In this document: positions 1 through 7,718 of the stretch, in pieces
Layout: each line of letters opens with the position of its first letter
Numbering within the stretch: the first letter of the stretch is position 1
DNA from: Pseudomonas gregormendelii
GTDB taxonomy: Bacteria > Pseudomonadota > Gammaproteobacteria > Pseudomonadales > Pseudomonadaceae
DNA: 64,000 nucleotides
Assembly (NCBI RefSeq): GCF_017114825.1
Contig: NZ_JADEVO010000020.1
Location: 33,730 to 97,729, forward strand
Direction of reading: 5' to 3'
Notes under the pieces: model-generated
Databases searched by the model: none
What the model was told of the DNA's origin: nothing
What the model saw: the letters and a program-made list of their open reading frames with translations, nothing else
Position numbers and translations under genes: made by a program

Positions 1-115
1 CCATCAAAGCCTTGATCGGCACGGCGGCCAAGTCATCGGCGCGGACCGCCGACAGTCCGCCACCGAAGCGGCCGATAGGGGTGCGAATCGCGTCGCAGAT
101 AAAAACGTCACGCAT
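1..115 (-). CDS. pcaF: Beta-ketoadipyl-CoA thiolase PcaF, N-terminal fragment
   Basis: Only the first 38 codons are in the window; the gene runs off the left edge. The visible start, MRDVFICDAIRTPIGRFGG, is the typical N-terminus of acetyl-CoA acetyltransferase-family thiolases. Its place after pcaIJ points to PcaF, which cleaves 3-oxoadipyl-CoA to succinyl-CoA and acetyl-CoA, the last step of the beta-ketoadipate pathway. The ATG overlaps the pcaJ stop by one base (TGATG), so the two are probably translationally coupled. The catalytic Cys and His lie outside the window. Confidence 0.88.
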   Translation of the reverse strand, partial: MRDVFICDAIRTPIGRFGGGLSAVRADDLAAVPIKALM

Positions 116-894
116 CAGGCTTCTCCGGGGGCTTGGCCATGGGCGGCTGCGGTGCGGGCTTCCAGATCCCTGAGCGCCTTGAGTTCGACTTCAGTAGGCT
201 CGGCGGTGTGCTCGACGGTTTCGGCGAAGCGAATGGCCCAGCCGGTGGCCGCCACCACTTGCTCGCGGGTCACGCCTGGGTGCAATGCGGTCACCACAAA
301 TTCGTGAGTGCCCTCTTCAGGTTCCATGATGCACAGGTCGGTAATGATGCCTACAGGACCGGCACCCGGCAGGCCCAGGCGTTTACGCGAATCGCCGCCC
401 TCGCCATGACCCACCGAGGTGATGAAGTCCAGCTTGTCGACGAACGAGCGTGACGACTGTTTGAGGATAATCAATACGCTCTTGGCCGAGCCGGCAATTT
501 CCGGAGCACCGCCGGCACCCGGCAGACGGACCTTGGGTGAATGGTAGTCGCCGACCACGGTGGTATTGATGTTGCCGAAGCGATCGACCTGCGCGGCGCC
601 GAGGAAGCCGACGTCGATGCGCCCGCCCTGCAGCCAGTAGCGAAAGATCTCACCGGTGGGCACGACAGTGTCAGCAGTTTCCGCCAGTTCACCGTCACCA
701 ATCGACAGCGGCAGCACACTAGGCTTGGCACCGATCGGGCCGGATTCGTAGATCAGCACGACATCAGGCGACGATGTCAGGCGTGCCAGGTTGGCGGCTT
801 TGGAAGGCAGGCCAATGCCGACGAAACACACCGAACCGTTCTTCAAGCGGCGGGCGGCAGCGACGGTCATCATTTCATTGGTGGTGTAAGTCAT
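115..894 (-). CDS. pcaJ: 3-oxoadipate CoA-transferase subunit B (PcaJ)
   Basis: This 259-residue protein is the beta subunit of the heterodimeric CoA-transferase that moves CoA from succinyl-CoA to 3-oxoadipate. The YESGPIG stretch near residues 49-55 corresponds to the active-site Glu region of family I CoA-transferases (Glu about 50). It starts with ATG overlapping the pcaI stop by one base (TAATG) and ends overlapping pcaF, so the genes form a tight pcaI-pcaJ-pcaF operon. Length is normal for the family. It acts in the cytoplasm in degradation of protocatechuate and 4-hydroxybenzoate. Confidence 0.93.
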   Translation of the reverse strand: MTYTTNEMMTVAAARRLKNGSVCFVGIGLPSKAANLARLTSSPDVVLIYESGPIGAKPSVLPLSIGDGELAETADTVVPTGEIFRYWLQGGRIDVGFLGAAQVDRFGNINTTVVGDYHSPKVRLPGAGGAPEIAGSAKSVLIILKQSSRSFVDKLDFITSVGHGEGGDSRKRLGLPGAGPVGIITDLCIMEPEEGTHEFVVTALHPGVTREQVVAATGWAIRFAETVEHTAEPTEVELKALRDLEARTAAAHGQAPGEA

Positions 895-1751
895 TACTTG
901 GCCTCCGAAGCAGCGGCCAGCTTGGCCTGGAACTCGCTGAAGTCAGCGCTACCTTGGATGTATTCGTTGATCCATGCGGTGAAAGTCTCACGGTCACGGG
1001 CGATCGGATCCCAGGCCTGGTAAAAGCGGTTGTCCCGCTCGTTGTACCCATGGGCGTAGGACGGATGCGCACCGCCCGGTACGTGGCAGACCGCGCTGAG
1101 CGCCCAGGTGGGCAGCACGCAGGAGTTCATCGGCGCGTTCAGGTCGTCGACGATTTCTTCAACGGTGACGATGCAACGCTTGGCTGCCAGCGCCGCTTCT
1201 TTCTGCACCCCAAGAATACCCCAGAGCAATACGTTGCCCTTGCGATCGGCTTTCTGTGCATGAATCACGGTGATGTCCGGGCGTACCGAAGGCACCGCGG
1301 CCAATACTTCGCCAGTGAAGGGGCAAGTGACCGTCTTGATCAGCGGATTGACCTTGGGCAAGTCGGAGCCGGCGTAGGCGCGCAGTACTGCGAAAGGCAG
1401 CCCGGAGGCGCCGGCAACGTAGGCGTTGGCCAGGTCGGCATGGCTGTGTTCTTCGATTTCCAGCGGGTGTGGCCAGTGCTTCTCGACCGCGTCACGCAAA
1501 CGGTGCAGCGAGCCAACACCAGGGTTGCCGCCCCAGGAGAAAATCAGCTTGCGCGCGCATCCGGCTCCGATCAACTGGTCGTAGATCAGGTCAGGTGTCA
1601 TCCGTACCAGCGTCAGGTCTTTCTTGCCCTGGCGAATGATTTCGTGACCCGCCGCCGTAGGGATCAGGTGAGTGAAGCCTTCGAGCGCGACGGTATCGCC
1701 GTCGTTTACGAATTGCTTCACTGCTTCGTGCAGCGAAAGGATTTCAGCCAT
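894..1751 (-). CDS. pcaI: 3-oxoadipate CoA-transferase subunit A (PcaI)
   Basis: The 285-residue alpha subunit of 3-oxoadipate CoA-transferase, partner of PcaJ. The start at 1751 (MAEILSLHEAVKQF) is preferred over an in-frame start 34 codons upstream, because a GGGAG ribosome site lies just before it and the extra residues look like untranslated leader. The GNPGVGSLHRLRDAVEK segment is typical of PcaI. A PcaR-type operator lies about 120 bases upstream. Catalytic activity needs PcaJ, whose gene overlaps this one by one base. Confidence 0.93.
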   Translation of the reverse strand: MAEILSLHEAVKQFVNDGDTVALEGFTHLIPTAAGHEIIRQGKKDLTLVRMTPDLIYDQLIGAGCARKLIFSWGGNPGVGSLHRLRDAVEKHWPHPLEIEEHSHADLANAYVAGASGLPFAVLRAYAGSDLPKVNPLIKTVTCPFTGEVLAAVPSVRPDITVIHAQKADRKGNVLLWGILGVQKEAALAAKRCIVTVEEIVDDLNAPMNSCVLPTWALSAVCHVPGGAHPSYAHGYNERDNRFYQAWDPIARDRETFTAWINEYIQGSADFSEFQAKLAAASEAK

Positions 1752-1871
1752 GGGGCAGGCTCCCGTTTTGTAATGAACCGACAGTGGATGAAAAGGGCGC
1801 GATGCGCGGCGCCGGAGTAACTGAAGAGTAAGCCTGCGCAATGGGCCAAACAATCCGATAATCGACTGAGT

Positions 1872-1886
1872 GTTCGTTTATCGAAC
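1872..1886 (-). promoter_or_regulatory. Putative PcaR operator upstream of pcaI
   Basis: Read on the minus strand, GTTCGATAAACGAAC matches 13 of 15 positions of the PcaR box I recall from P. putida (GTTCGATAATCGCAC), and it is itself an inverted repeat. A weaker copy with core CGATTATCGG lies on the same strand about 10 bases further downstream (1854-1866). Two close copies fit a double PcaR site over the -35 and -10 region. The consensus is from memory. Confidence 0.7.
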
Positions 1887-1924
1887 AGATTGTTGTTGGG
1901 CTATCGTTCTACGTGACCCGCGAA

Positions 1925-1994
1925 AAATCTCAGCCTTCGGCACCTCCTACCGGACTTCGCGCACACGTAGGAGCTGCCGCAGGCTGCGATCTTT
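1925..1994. repeat. REPIN-like inverted REP pair
   Basis: The right arm (1967-1994, GTAGGAGCTGCCGCAGGCTG...) is a standard fluorescens-group REP. The left arm (about 1925-1950) is a degraded inverse copy. The element sits between the pcaK stop and the pcaI promoter and may also act as a transcript 3' end. Confidence 0.7.
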
Positions 1995-2012
1995 AGCGGG
2001 CCGCAACCGGGT

Positions 2013-3359
2013 TCAGGTCGCATCCGCATGACTGACCATGCCCTTGATCACCACCGCCGCCGTCGCCAGTGCCGCCGGTATCACCAACGCCGTCAGCACC
2101 TGCTCGAAGTTCCAGCCCAGGCCCAGCAACGTCGCGCCCATCCATGCGCCGAGAATCGCGCCGAAGCGGCCAATGCCCAGCATCCACGAGACGCCCGTCG
2201 CCCGCCCCTGTGTCGGATAAAACCGCGCCGCCAGCGACGGCATGGCCGATTGCGCGCCGTTAACGCACATCCCGGCCACCAGCACCAACGTCGCCAACAA
2301 CGTGATGTTGCCCAGGCTCTGCCCTACCGCGTAGGCAAACACCCCCGCCAGCAGGTAGAAAATGCCGATGACCTTGTGCGGATTGAAGCGATCCATCGCC
2401 CAGCCCACTCCTACGGCGCTCAATACCCCGCCGAACTGAAACAACGCGCCGATGAAGGCCGCTTGTTCCATGCTGGCGCCGCTATCGCGCATCAAGGTCG
2501 GTAACCAGCTGGTCAGCAGGTAGACAATCACCAGCCCCATGAAATAGGTGAGCCACAACAGCAACGTGCCGGTGCTGTAGGTGCCGTTGAAGATCACCGC
2601 AAACACGTTGCGGGCTTTGACGGTTTTCTGTTCCGGCACACTGAAGCTTGCAGCCTGGGCGACAACGACCGGGTCGATGGGCGCGAGGGTCTTGCGCACT
2701 TTATCGGTGCCGCGATTGCGTACCACCAGGTAACGCGCCGATTCCGGTAACCAGAACAACAGGACAACGGCGAGGATCAGCGGAAGGACCCCGCCAATAA
2801 ACAACAGGCTGTGCCAGCCGAACATGGGGATCAGCTTGGCCGAGATGAACCCGCCGCCCGCCATGCCCAGGTTAAAACCGCAGAACATGCTGGTCACCAG
2901 CAAAGATTTTTTGCGCTCCGGGGTGTATTCCGACAGCAGTGTGGTCGCGTTCGGCATCCCGGCCCCCAGGCCCAGGCCCGTGAGAAACCGCAATACCAGC
3001 AGTTGGTCGACGTTGGTGCTGTAGGCCGACGCGAGGCTGAATGCGCCGAACAGCACCACCGCACCGACCAGCACCACTTTGCGTCCGAAGCGGTCAGCCA
3101 GCGGGCCGGAGCCCAATGCGCCAAACACCATGCCGATCAGGGCAGCACTCATTACCGGGCCGAGGCTGGCCCGATCGATCCCCCAGTCCTGGGACAGGGC
3201 CGGCGCGATGAAACCCATGGCCGCCGTGTCAAGGCCATCGAGAAAGACAATCAGGAAACACAGGATCACCACTCGCCACTGGTAGCGCGAAATGGGTTGG
3301 GCATTGATGAAGGACTGCACGTCGAGGCAGTTACCTACAACAGACTGGGGCTGGTTCAT
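2013..3359 (-). CDS. pcaK: 4-hydroxybenzoate/protocatechuate transporter PcaK (MFS)
   Basis: A 448-residue major facilitator of the aromatic acid:H+ symporter family with 12 predicted membrane segments. After TM1 it has the FLDGLDTAAMGFIAPAL segment (Asp in TM1 is important in PcaK), and GPLADRFGRK is the family loop 2-3 motif. Nearly every stretch resembles P. putida PcaK. The start at 3359 (MNQPQSVVGN) is chosen over one six codons upstream. It sits between pcaR and pcaIJF, and a pair of PcaR-type operators precedes it. It imports 4-hydroxybenzoate and also contributes to chemotaxis toward it in P. putida. Confidence 0.93.
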   Translation of the reverse strand: MNQPQSVVGNCLDVQSFINAQPISRYQWRVVILCFLIVFLDGLDTAAMGFIAPALSQDWGIDRASLGPVMSAALIGMVFGALGSGPLADRFGRKVVLVGAVVLFGAFSLASAYSTNVDQLLVLRFLTGLGLGAGMPNATTLLSEYTPERKKSLLVTSMFCGFNLGMAGGGFISAKLIPMFGWHSLLFIGGVLPLILAVVLLFWLPESARYLVVRNRGTDKVRKTLAPIDPVVVAQAASFSVPEQKTVKARNVFAVIFNGTYSTGTLLLWLTYFMGLVIVYLLTSWLPTLMRDSGASMEQAAFIGALFQFGGVLSAVGVGWAMDRFNPHKVIGIFYLLAGVFAYAVGQSLGNITLLATLVLVAGMCVNGAQSAMPSLAARFYPTQGRATGVSWMLGIGRFGAILGAWMGATLLGLGWNFEQVLTALVIPAALATAAVVIKGMVSHADAT

Positions 3360-3450
3360 TATTTTTATTCCACGCAAGAACGCAGTCGAACAGGTGCCAG
3401 CCTAGTGCTGGCGCTGCGGCGACATTAATGATCCTGGGGAAACAGCGTCA

Positions 3451-3484
3451 ATTCGATAAACGCGAGTCTGTGCGTTTATCGAAC
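3451..3484 (-). promoter_or_regulatory. Putative paired PcaR operators upstream of pcaK
   Basis: Two inverted copies occur: ATTCGATAAACGCGA (3451-3465) and GTGCGTTTATCGAAC (3470-3484). Reading the second on the minus strand gives GTTCGATAAACGCAC, 14 of 15 matches to the recalled PcaR consensus. The 12-base cores TTCGATAAACGC and GCGTTTATCGAA are perfect inverse copies eight bases apart. The site lies 92-125 bases before the pcaK start and just after the pcaR stop. Confidence 0.75.
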
Positions 3485-3500
3485 ACTTCGCAGCTGTGCG

Positions 3501-4343
3501 CTAGGCAAAGAGCTGACTGCTGAGGTCGCGGCTGGCACTGAGCAGCCCAGGCAGGAATCGCTGTTCGAGTTCGTTGCGACTGACCCGGCCAGCGTGGGTG
3601 CTGACGTTTAATGCCGCCACCACCTGCCCGGAGGCGTCATACACGGGAACGGCGATCGAGCGCAGGCCTTGTTCGAGTTCCTGGTCGACGATGCACCAGC
3701 CCTGTTGCCGTACCTCTTGCAAACATTCGAGCAAGGCTTCGGGGGTGTGCAGGGTACGGCTGGTCTTGGCCTGTAACTCGGCGTGATCGAGGTACTCGCG
3801 CAGCGAAGTGTCGTCCAGCGCGGCCAACAGGATTCTGCCCATAGAGGTGCAATAGGCGGGAAGCCGCCCGCCCACCGAGAGGTCGACCGAGATCAGCCGT
3901 TGGGTGGTCGCCGAGCGCGCGATGTACAAAATGTCATCGCCCTCCAGCGTGGCCATGTTACAGGCCTCGTGCAGTTGCTCGCTCATGCGGTCCAGGTATG
4001 GCTGGGCGGAGACCGCCAGCGGCGTGGATGACAGGTAGGCATGGCCGAGCGTCAGGACTTTGGGCAGCAGTGAATAGGTGCGCCCGTCCGTGGTGGCGTA
4101 GCCGAGCTTGATCAGCGTGTGCAGGCAACGTCGCACTGCAGCGCGAGGTATTTCCGTGCGGTGGCTGATTTGGGCAATGGTCAGGTGGCGCTTGCGCTCC
4201 TGGAAGGCCTGCACCACCGCCAGGCCGCGGGCCAGCGACGTCATGAAATCCGGGTCGCCGGTCAGCGCCTGGATCCGTTTGGCGGGAGACGCGACTATCG
4301 GCGGCGCCACTGAAGCGAAGGAGTTGCGCAGTTGGTCGTTCAT
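3501..4343 (-). CDS. pcaR: pca regulon regulator PcaR (IclR family)
   Basis: A 280-residue IclR-type regulator: N-terminal winged helix-turn-helix (about residues 33-95, with LTIAQISHRTEIPRAAVRRCL as recognition region) and a C-terminal IclR effector domain with the conserved CNMATLEG and SMGRILLA segments. PcaR activates pca genes in response to beta-ketoadipate. Start 4343 (MNDQLRNSF) follows an AAGGACC ribosome site. It is the first gene of the cluster and has its own PcaR-like boxes upstream, which fits autoregulation. Confidence 0.92.
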   Translation of the reverse strand: MNDQLRNSFASVAPPIVASPAKRIQALTGDPDFMTSLARGLAVVQAFQERKRHLTIAQISHRTEIPRAAVRRCLHTLIKLGYATTDGRTYSLLPKVLTLGHAYLSSTPLAVSAQPYLDRMSEQLHEACNMATLEGDDILYIARSATTQRLISVDLSVGGRLPAYCTSMGRILLAALDDTSLREYLDHAELQAKTSRTLHTPEALLECLQEVRQQGWCIVDQELEQGLRSIAVPVYDASGQVVAALNVSTHAGRVSRNELEQRFLPGLLSASRDLSSQLFA

Positions 4344-4997
4344 ATCAGGTCCTTTTCCCACACGATTCGGGAGCCATTACAAGCGGCTCCGGTACGGTGC
4401 ACAAGAGACACCGGTCAACATCGGGCGATTATCGAACCATCAACCGATTATCGCAAACCCACTGTCGGCCACACAGCTGACGAGCGCCGGAAGTTTTCCT
4501 GGAACGGAACTCTCGTACAACTAAGGGTGGGCAATTGGCTGCGAACTTGCCGGCCACAATGGCGTCAGAAAGACAGCGTCACAAAATACATACGCTGAAC
4601 GGCCTAGTTCAGGGTAAAACTTATGTCGCATTAAACAAACTTCGCGCAATATCTTGTTTTAACGGTTTAGAGATAGTGTTCTACGAAACGGCCGCTATAA
4701 TACAATTCAATGGCGACTCGGCTACTCACCTGCCGAGTCCACCATTGGGTGGCGCAATGTTCCATTGTCGCCCCCAGCAGCAAGCGCCTGCCGCTGATCA
4801 CTGGATTCAACGCCAACGCGCTCGCTGAAACTGGAGACTGATGCTACGTCAGCTGTTTATCTCTGGTGCCGTGGCCGCCTGTAACCTGTATTGAATGCTC
4901 TCGCCAACGAAAACCTCCCGGGTTGACGCCGACTGCACTCGATACCGCTGTGCAGTGCGTTTCACCAGAATCAATCTCAACTCATACAGGTAGCACT
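4344..4997. other. Long intergenic region between pcaR and a 66-residue gene
   Basis: About 650 bases without a convincing conserved gene. The left part holds the pcaR operators. The middle is AT-richer, with a TATAAT hexamer at 4696-4701 but no good -35 element. It is followed by a perfect 8-bp hairpin (4715-4722 with 4732-4739, GACTCGGC/GCCGAGTC) and further small hairpins. A 17-codon open frame (about 4841-4894, MLRQLFISGAVAACNLY) has a GGAG site five bases upstream. It could be a structured leader or an sRNA; I do not recognise it. Confidence 0.4.
4423..4456 (-). promoter_or_regulatory. Putative PcaR operators upstream of pcaR
   Basis: GGGCGATTATCGAAC at 4423-4437 reads GTTCGATAATCGCCC on the minus strand, 14 of 15 matches to the recalled PcaR box. 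A second weaker copy, TTGCGATAATCGGTT, lies at 4442-4456. The pair is 80-113 bases before the pcaR start codon. Confidence 0.72.
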
Positions 4998-5198
4998 GTG
5001 ACGAAAGACGAACTGCGCGCGGAACTTGAGCGCCAGGAACAACGTTACAAGGAAGTTTACGGCGGGGAAGTCACCACCTACGCCGCACAGCCCGAACCGG
5101 AACGTAAACCCTGGCGTAAACGCGCCACCGTTCAGGATCAGGCGTTCAGCCAGGAACTGCAAAAAATGGAAAAGGAACTCAAAACCGAAGAGCCATGA
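4998..5198 (+). CDS. Conserved small hypothetical protein, 66 residues
   Basis: GTG start at 4998 with AGG a few bases upstream; an upstream extension in the same frame looks non-coding. The protein is highly charged and likely helical ([18 protein letters not shown]... ending [15 protein letters not shown]) with a central [15 protein letters not shown] segment. It has no signal peptide or membrane segment. Similar short proteins are annotated as hypothetical in Pseudomonas. Function unknown. It is followed by 365 bases without a gene. Confidence 0.6.
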   Translation: MTKDELRAELERQEQRYKEVYGGEVTTYAAQPEPERKPWRKRATVQDQAFSQELQKMEKELKTEEP

Positions 5199-5563
5199 AT
5201 CGCCGGGCTTTGATCTTTCCAGGGGTCTGGATGCGGGCCTGCTAAAAGCGGCTTGAGTCGATGATGCCTTCGCGCCCGCTACGAGCGGGCAGCGGCTACC
5301 TTGTCCACCGGATGAGGTGACAGGTTCATTTCTGACCCTTATTACAGAAATTTCCTACGGGTGTTCATATTTTTCCAGTTGCTCGGAGAAACCCCTGTGT
5401 GTGCAGCCTTTACCTTAAGATTCAACGACCTGCAAAACCCGGCGAGGCACCGCCAAGCGCAAACTAAATCGTTGAAGAATGTTACCGATGAGCAGCTAGT
5501 GCATCGATTTCCATCCTTTTCTGGCATAATCGCGCCCCCTTACGACCGGGTCAGAAAACCTTC
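5199..5563. other. Intergenic region upstream of the phosphate transporter
   Basis: No gene seen. It contains a GCCCGCT-ACG-AGCGGGC hairpin near 5274-5290 without a following T run, and a possible -10 hexamer CATAAT near 5524-5529. It probably holds the promoter and leader of the pit gene. I see no recognisable Pho box. Confidence 0.4.
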
Positions 5564-7039
5564 ATGATCGATTTATTCAGCGGACTGGATGCTTGGGTGC
5601 TCGTGAGCCTCTTGCTCGCCCTGGCCTTTGTCCTCGCCTTCGAGTTCATCAACGGCTTTCATGACACCGCTAACGCGGTGGCCACCGTTATTTACACCAA
5701 AGCCATGCCGCCCCATCTGGCGGTGTTCTTTTCCGGTGTGTTCAACTTTCTCGGCGTGCTGCTGGGCGGTGTCGGCGTGGCGTATGCCATCGTCCACCTG
5801 CTGCCGGTAGAACTGCTGATCAATGTGAACACCGGTCACGGGCTGGCCATGGTGTTCTCGCTGCTTGCCGCGGCCATCACCTGGAACCTGGGCACCTGGT
5901 ACTTCGGTATCCCGGCCTCCAGCTCCCACACGCTGATCGGTTCGATTCTCGGTGTCGGCCTGGCCAACGCCCTGATCAACGACATTCCGCTGGCAGACGG
6001 TGTGAACTGGCAGAAAGCGATCGATATCGCCGCCTCCCTCGTCTTTTCGCCAATGGCTGGTTTCCTGATCGCCGCGCTGATCCTGATCGGCCTGAAATGG
6101 TGGCGCCCGCTGTCGAAGATGCACAAGACGCCGGAACAGCGCCGCAAGATCGACGACAAGAAACACCCGCCTTTCTGGAACCGCCTGGTCCTGGTTATTT
6201 CGGCCATGGCCGTGAGTTTCGTGCACGGTTCCAACGACGGCCAGAAAGGTATCGGCCTGATCATGCTGGTGCTGATCGGTATCGTCCCGGCGCAGTTCGT
6301 ACTTGACCTGGGCAGCACTACATACCAGATCGAACGGACTCGCGACGCGACCCTGCACTTGAGCCAGTTCTACAAGCGCAATGCCGATACCCTGGGCGAG
6401 TTCCTGGCCCTGGGCAAGAGCGTGGAAGGCGATCTGCCGGAGAAATTCCGGTGCAACCCGCAACAGACCGAACCGACCATCACCGCCCTGCTCGGCACTT
6501 TGAAAGGTGTTTCCGACTACCACTCGCTGCCGTCGGACAGTCGCATCGAAGTGCGTCGCTACCTGCTCTGCCTGGATGACACGGCGAAGAAAGTCAGCAA
6601 ATTGCCTGGCTTGGCCGCACGTGAAAAGGCCGACCTGGACAAGCTGCGCAAGGACTTGACCACCACCACCGAATACGCCCCGTTCTGGGTCATCCTGGCG
6701 GTCGCCCTAGCGCTGGGCCTGGGCACCATGGTTGGCTGGAAGCGCGTGGTACTGACCATCGGCGAGAAAATCGGCAAGCAGGGCATGACCTATTCCCAGG
6801 GCATGTCGGCGCAGATCACCACCGCGAGCCTGATCGGCATGGCAAACATCTTTAGCCTGCCGGTTTCCACCACTCACGTACTGTCCTCGGGCGTGGCCGG
6901 TACAATGGTCGCAAACAAAAGTGGCCTGCAAGGCGGCACCGTGAAAACCATCCTGCTGGCCTGGGTGTTGACCCTGCCGGCAACGGTAGGCTTGTCGGCC
7001 GGCCTGTTCTGGCTGGCGTCGAAGGCGCTGGGTAGCTGA
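5564..7039 (+). CDS. pitA: Low-affinity inorganic phosphate transporter, Pit family
   Basis: A 491-residue membrane protein with the duplicated Pit signature: FEFINGFHDTANAVATVIYTKA near residue 26 and FVHGSNDGQKGIGLIMLVLIG near residue 222. A large hydrophilic loop (roughly residues 250-370) separates the N- and C-terminal membrane bundles, as usual for bacterial PitA. It moves metal-phosphate with protons across the inner membrane. It ends in a strong intrinsic terminator. No phoU-like gene is next to it. Confidence 0.9.
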   Translation: MIDLFSGLDAWVLVSLLLALAFVLAFEFINGFHDTANAVATVIYTKAMPPHLAVFFSGVFNFLGVLLGGVGVAYAIVHLLPVELLINVNTGHGLAMVFSLLAAAITWNLGTWYFGIPASSSHTLIGSILGVGLANALINDIPLADGVNWQKAIDIAASLVFSPMAGFLIAALILIGLKWWRPLSKMHKTPEQRRKIDDKKHPPFWNRLVLVISAMAVSFVHGSNDGQKGIGLIMLVLIGIVPAQFVLDLGSTTYQIERTRDATLHLSQFYKRNADTLGEFLALGKSVEGDLPEKFRCNPQQTEPTITALLGTLKGVSDYHSLPSDSRIEVRRYLLCLDDTAKKVSKLPGLAAREKADLDKLRKDLTTTTEYAPFWVILAVALALGLGTMVGWKRVVLTIGEKIGKQGMTYSQGMSAQITTASLIGMANIFSLPVSTTHVLSSGVAGTMVANKSGLQGGTVKTILLAWVLTLPATVGLSAGLFWLASKALGS

Positions 7040-7052
7040 TAGTCAGCGGCAC

Positions 7053-7090
7053 AAAAAAGGCGCGTCCCGTGAGGTTCGCGCCTTTTTTAT
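7053..7090 (+). terminator. Intrinsic terminator of the pit gene
   Basis: AAAAAAGGCGCG (7053-7064) pairs with CGCGCCTTTTTT (7077-7088), leaving a 12-base loop and a T run. It starts 13 bases after the stop codon. Confidence 0.9.
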
Positions 7091-7138
7091 GCCTGCAAAC
7101 AACCGCCAATCTTGGGAAGCCCCGGCCTTTTCGCGGGC

Positions 7139-7164
7139 AAAAAAAAGGGCAACCGAAGTTGCCC
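7139..7164 (-). terminator. Intrinsic terminator of ccoM
   Basis: On the minus strand, GGGCAAC-TTCG-GTTGCCC is followed by eight T residues. The stable cUUCGg tetraloop makes this a strong terminator. It ends the ccoM transcript about 36 bases after its stop codon. Confidence 0.88.
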
Positions 7165-7199
7165 AAAATGCCTTGCGTGCTCATTGTTTCCAGAAAGAC

Positions 7200-7316
7200 C
7201 TACGGTTTTTTCCGTTTGTGCGAGTCTTGCCAGATGAAAAATCCAAACCCTGCAAAAAACAGAACCATGAGGCCGACTGTCAGCACTCCGGCGATCACCA
7301 CGTTGTCGAAAAACAT
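7200..7316 (-). CDS. ccoM: cbb3-type cytochrome c oxidase small subunit CcoM
   Basis: A 38-residue single-pass membrane protein: MFFDNVVIAGVLTVGLMVLF then FAGFGFFIWQDSHKRKKP. A short N-terminus, one hydrophobic helix (about residues 6-29) and a basic tail match CcoM, the small extra subunit found with the cbb3 oxidase of P. stutzeri. The ATG at 7316 is preceded by a near-perfect GGAGG. Two Anr-type boxes lie upstream and a UUCG terminator follows, so it is a monocistronic, oxygen-regulated microgene. No other cco genes are in the window. Identification is from recalled similarity; function in oxidase assembly or stability is from the family. Confidence 0.82.
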   Translation of the reverse strand: MFFDNVVIAGVLTVGLMVLFFAGFGFFIWQDSHKRKKP

Positions 7317-7381
7317 GACTGGCCTCCAGCACTTGCCCTGTTGCGATAGGGCTAAGTTAACCAATCGGGCAGGAGAGAAAA

Positions 7382-7395
7382 TTGACCGGGATCAA
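7382..7395 (-). promoter_or_regulatory. Anr (FNR-type) box, proximal, upstream of ccoM
   Basis: TTGACCGGGATCAA matches 9 of 10 fixed positions of TTGAT-N4-ATCAA. Its centre (7388.5) is 72 bases upstream of the ccoM start. A start of transcription about 41 bases downstream would leave a leader of roughly 30 bases, typical of a class II Anr promoter. TTAACT at 7355-7360 on the minus strand could serve as the -10. Confidence 0.8.
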
Positions 7396-7430
7396 TGTCG
7401 CCCGAGACTGGGCGTAAAGGAGAGGCAAAA

Positions 7431-7444
7431 CTGACCTGCATCAA
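7431..7444 (-). promoter_or_regulatory. Second, weaker Anr-type box upstream of ccoM
   Basis: CTGACCTGCATCAA matches 8 of 10 fixed positions of the Anr consensus. Its centre is 49 bases from the proximal box. Confidence 0.55.
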
Positions 7445-7461
7445 ACAATGCAGGGGGGGGC

Positions 7462-7623
7462 TTAACGCTTTTTCGGTTTGTTCTTCGGCTTCTTCTTGGG
7501 TTTTCCCAAAGGCATGGCCTGCTCGAATGCCTGGCGCACTTCATTGAGGCGCTTCTCGTTGAGGTCATGAACCCGCTTGGCGCGTTCAGTGTTGAGATCG
7601 ATCAGTTTGTCGTCCTGGCTCAT
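7462..7623 (-). CDS. Small basic hypothetical protein, 53 residues
   Basis: Start at 7623 (MSQDDKLIDLNTERAKRVHD) is preferred to a longer frame starting at 7740, whose extra 39 residues overlap the preceding gene. A helical, charged N-terminal half is followed by a Lys/Pro-rich tail (GKPKKKPKNKPKKR). No clear ribosome site is visible. Similar short proteins are common as hypotheticals in Pseudomonas. The tail suggests nucleic acid or ribosome contact, but that is speculation. Confidence 0.55.
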   Translation of the reverse strand: MSQDDKLIDLNTERAKRVHDLNEKRLNEVRQAFEQAMPLGKPKKKPKNKPKKR

Positions 7624-7718
7624 GTTTTTTAATACATCGCATCGTTTAAAGGTGCTGCGCTTGCACGCATGTTCCCGCCAATAATGGAGCCTGACGACGG
7701 CGCTGACCAGTGCTGGCA

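Larger units (their letters stand above)
1752..2012. other. pcaK-pcaI intergenic region
   Basis: These 261 bases hold no gene. They contain the putative PcaR operator for pcaI (1853-1886) and a REP-type hairpin (1925-1994) just after the pcaK stop. The presence of an operator suggests that pcaI has its own promoter rather than depending only on readthrough from pcaK. Confidence 0.7.

Noticed and set aside
1752..1853. Longer start for pcaI at 1853
   Set aside because: The extra 34 residues do not resemble PcaI, and a good ribosome site lies directly before 1751.
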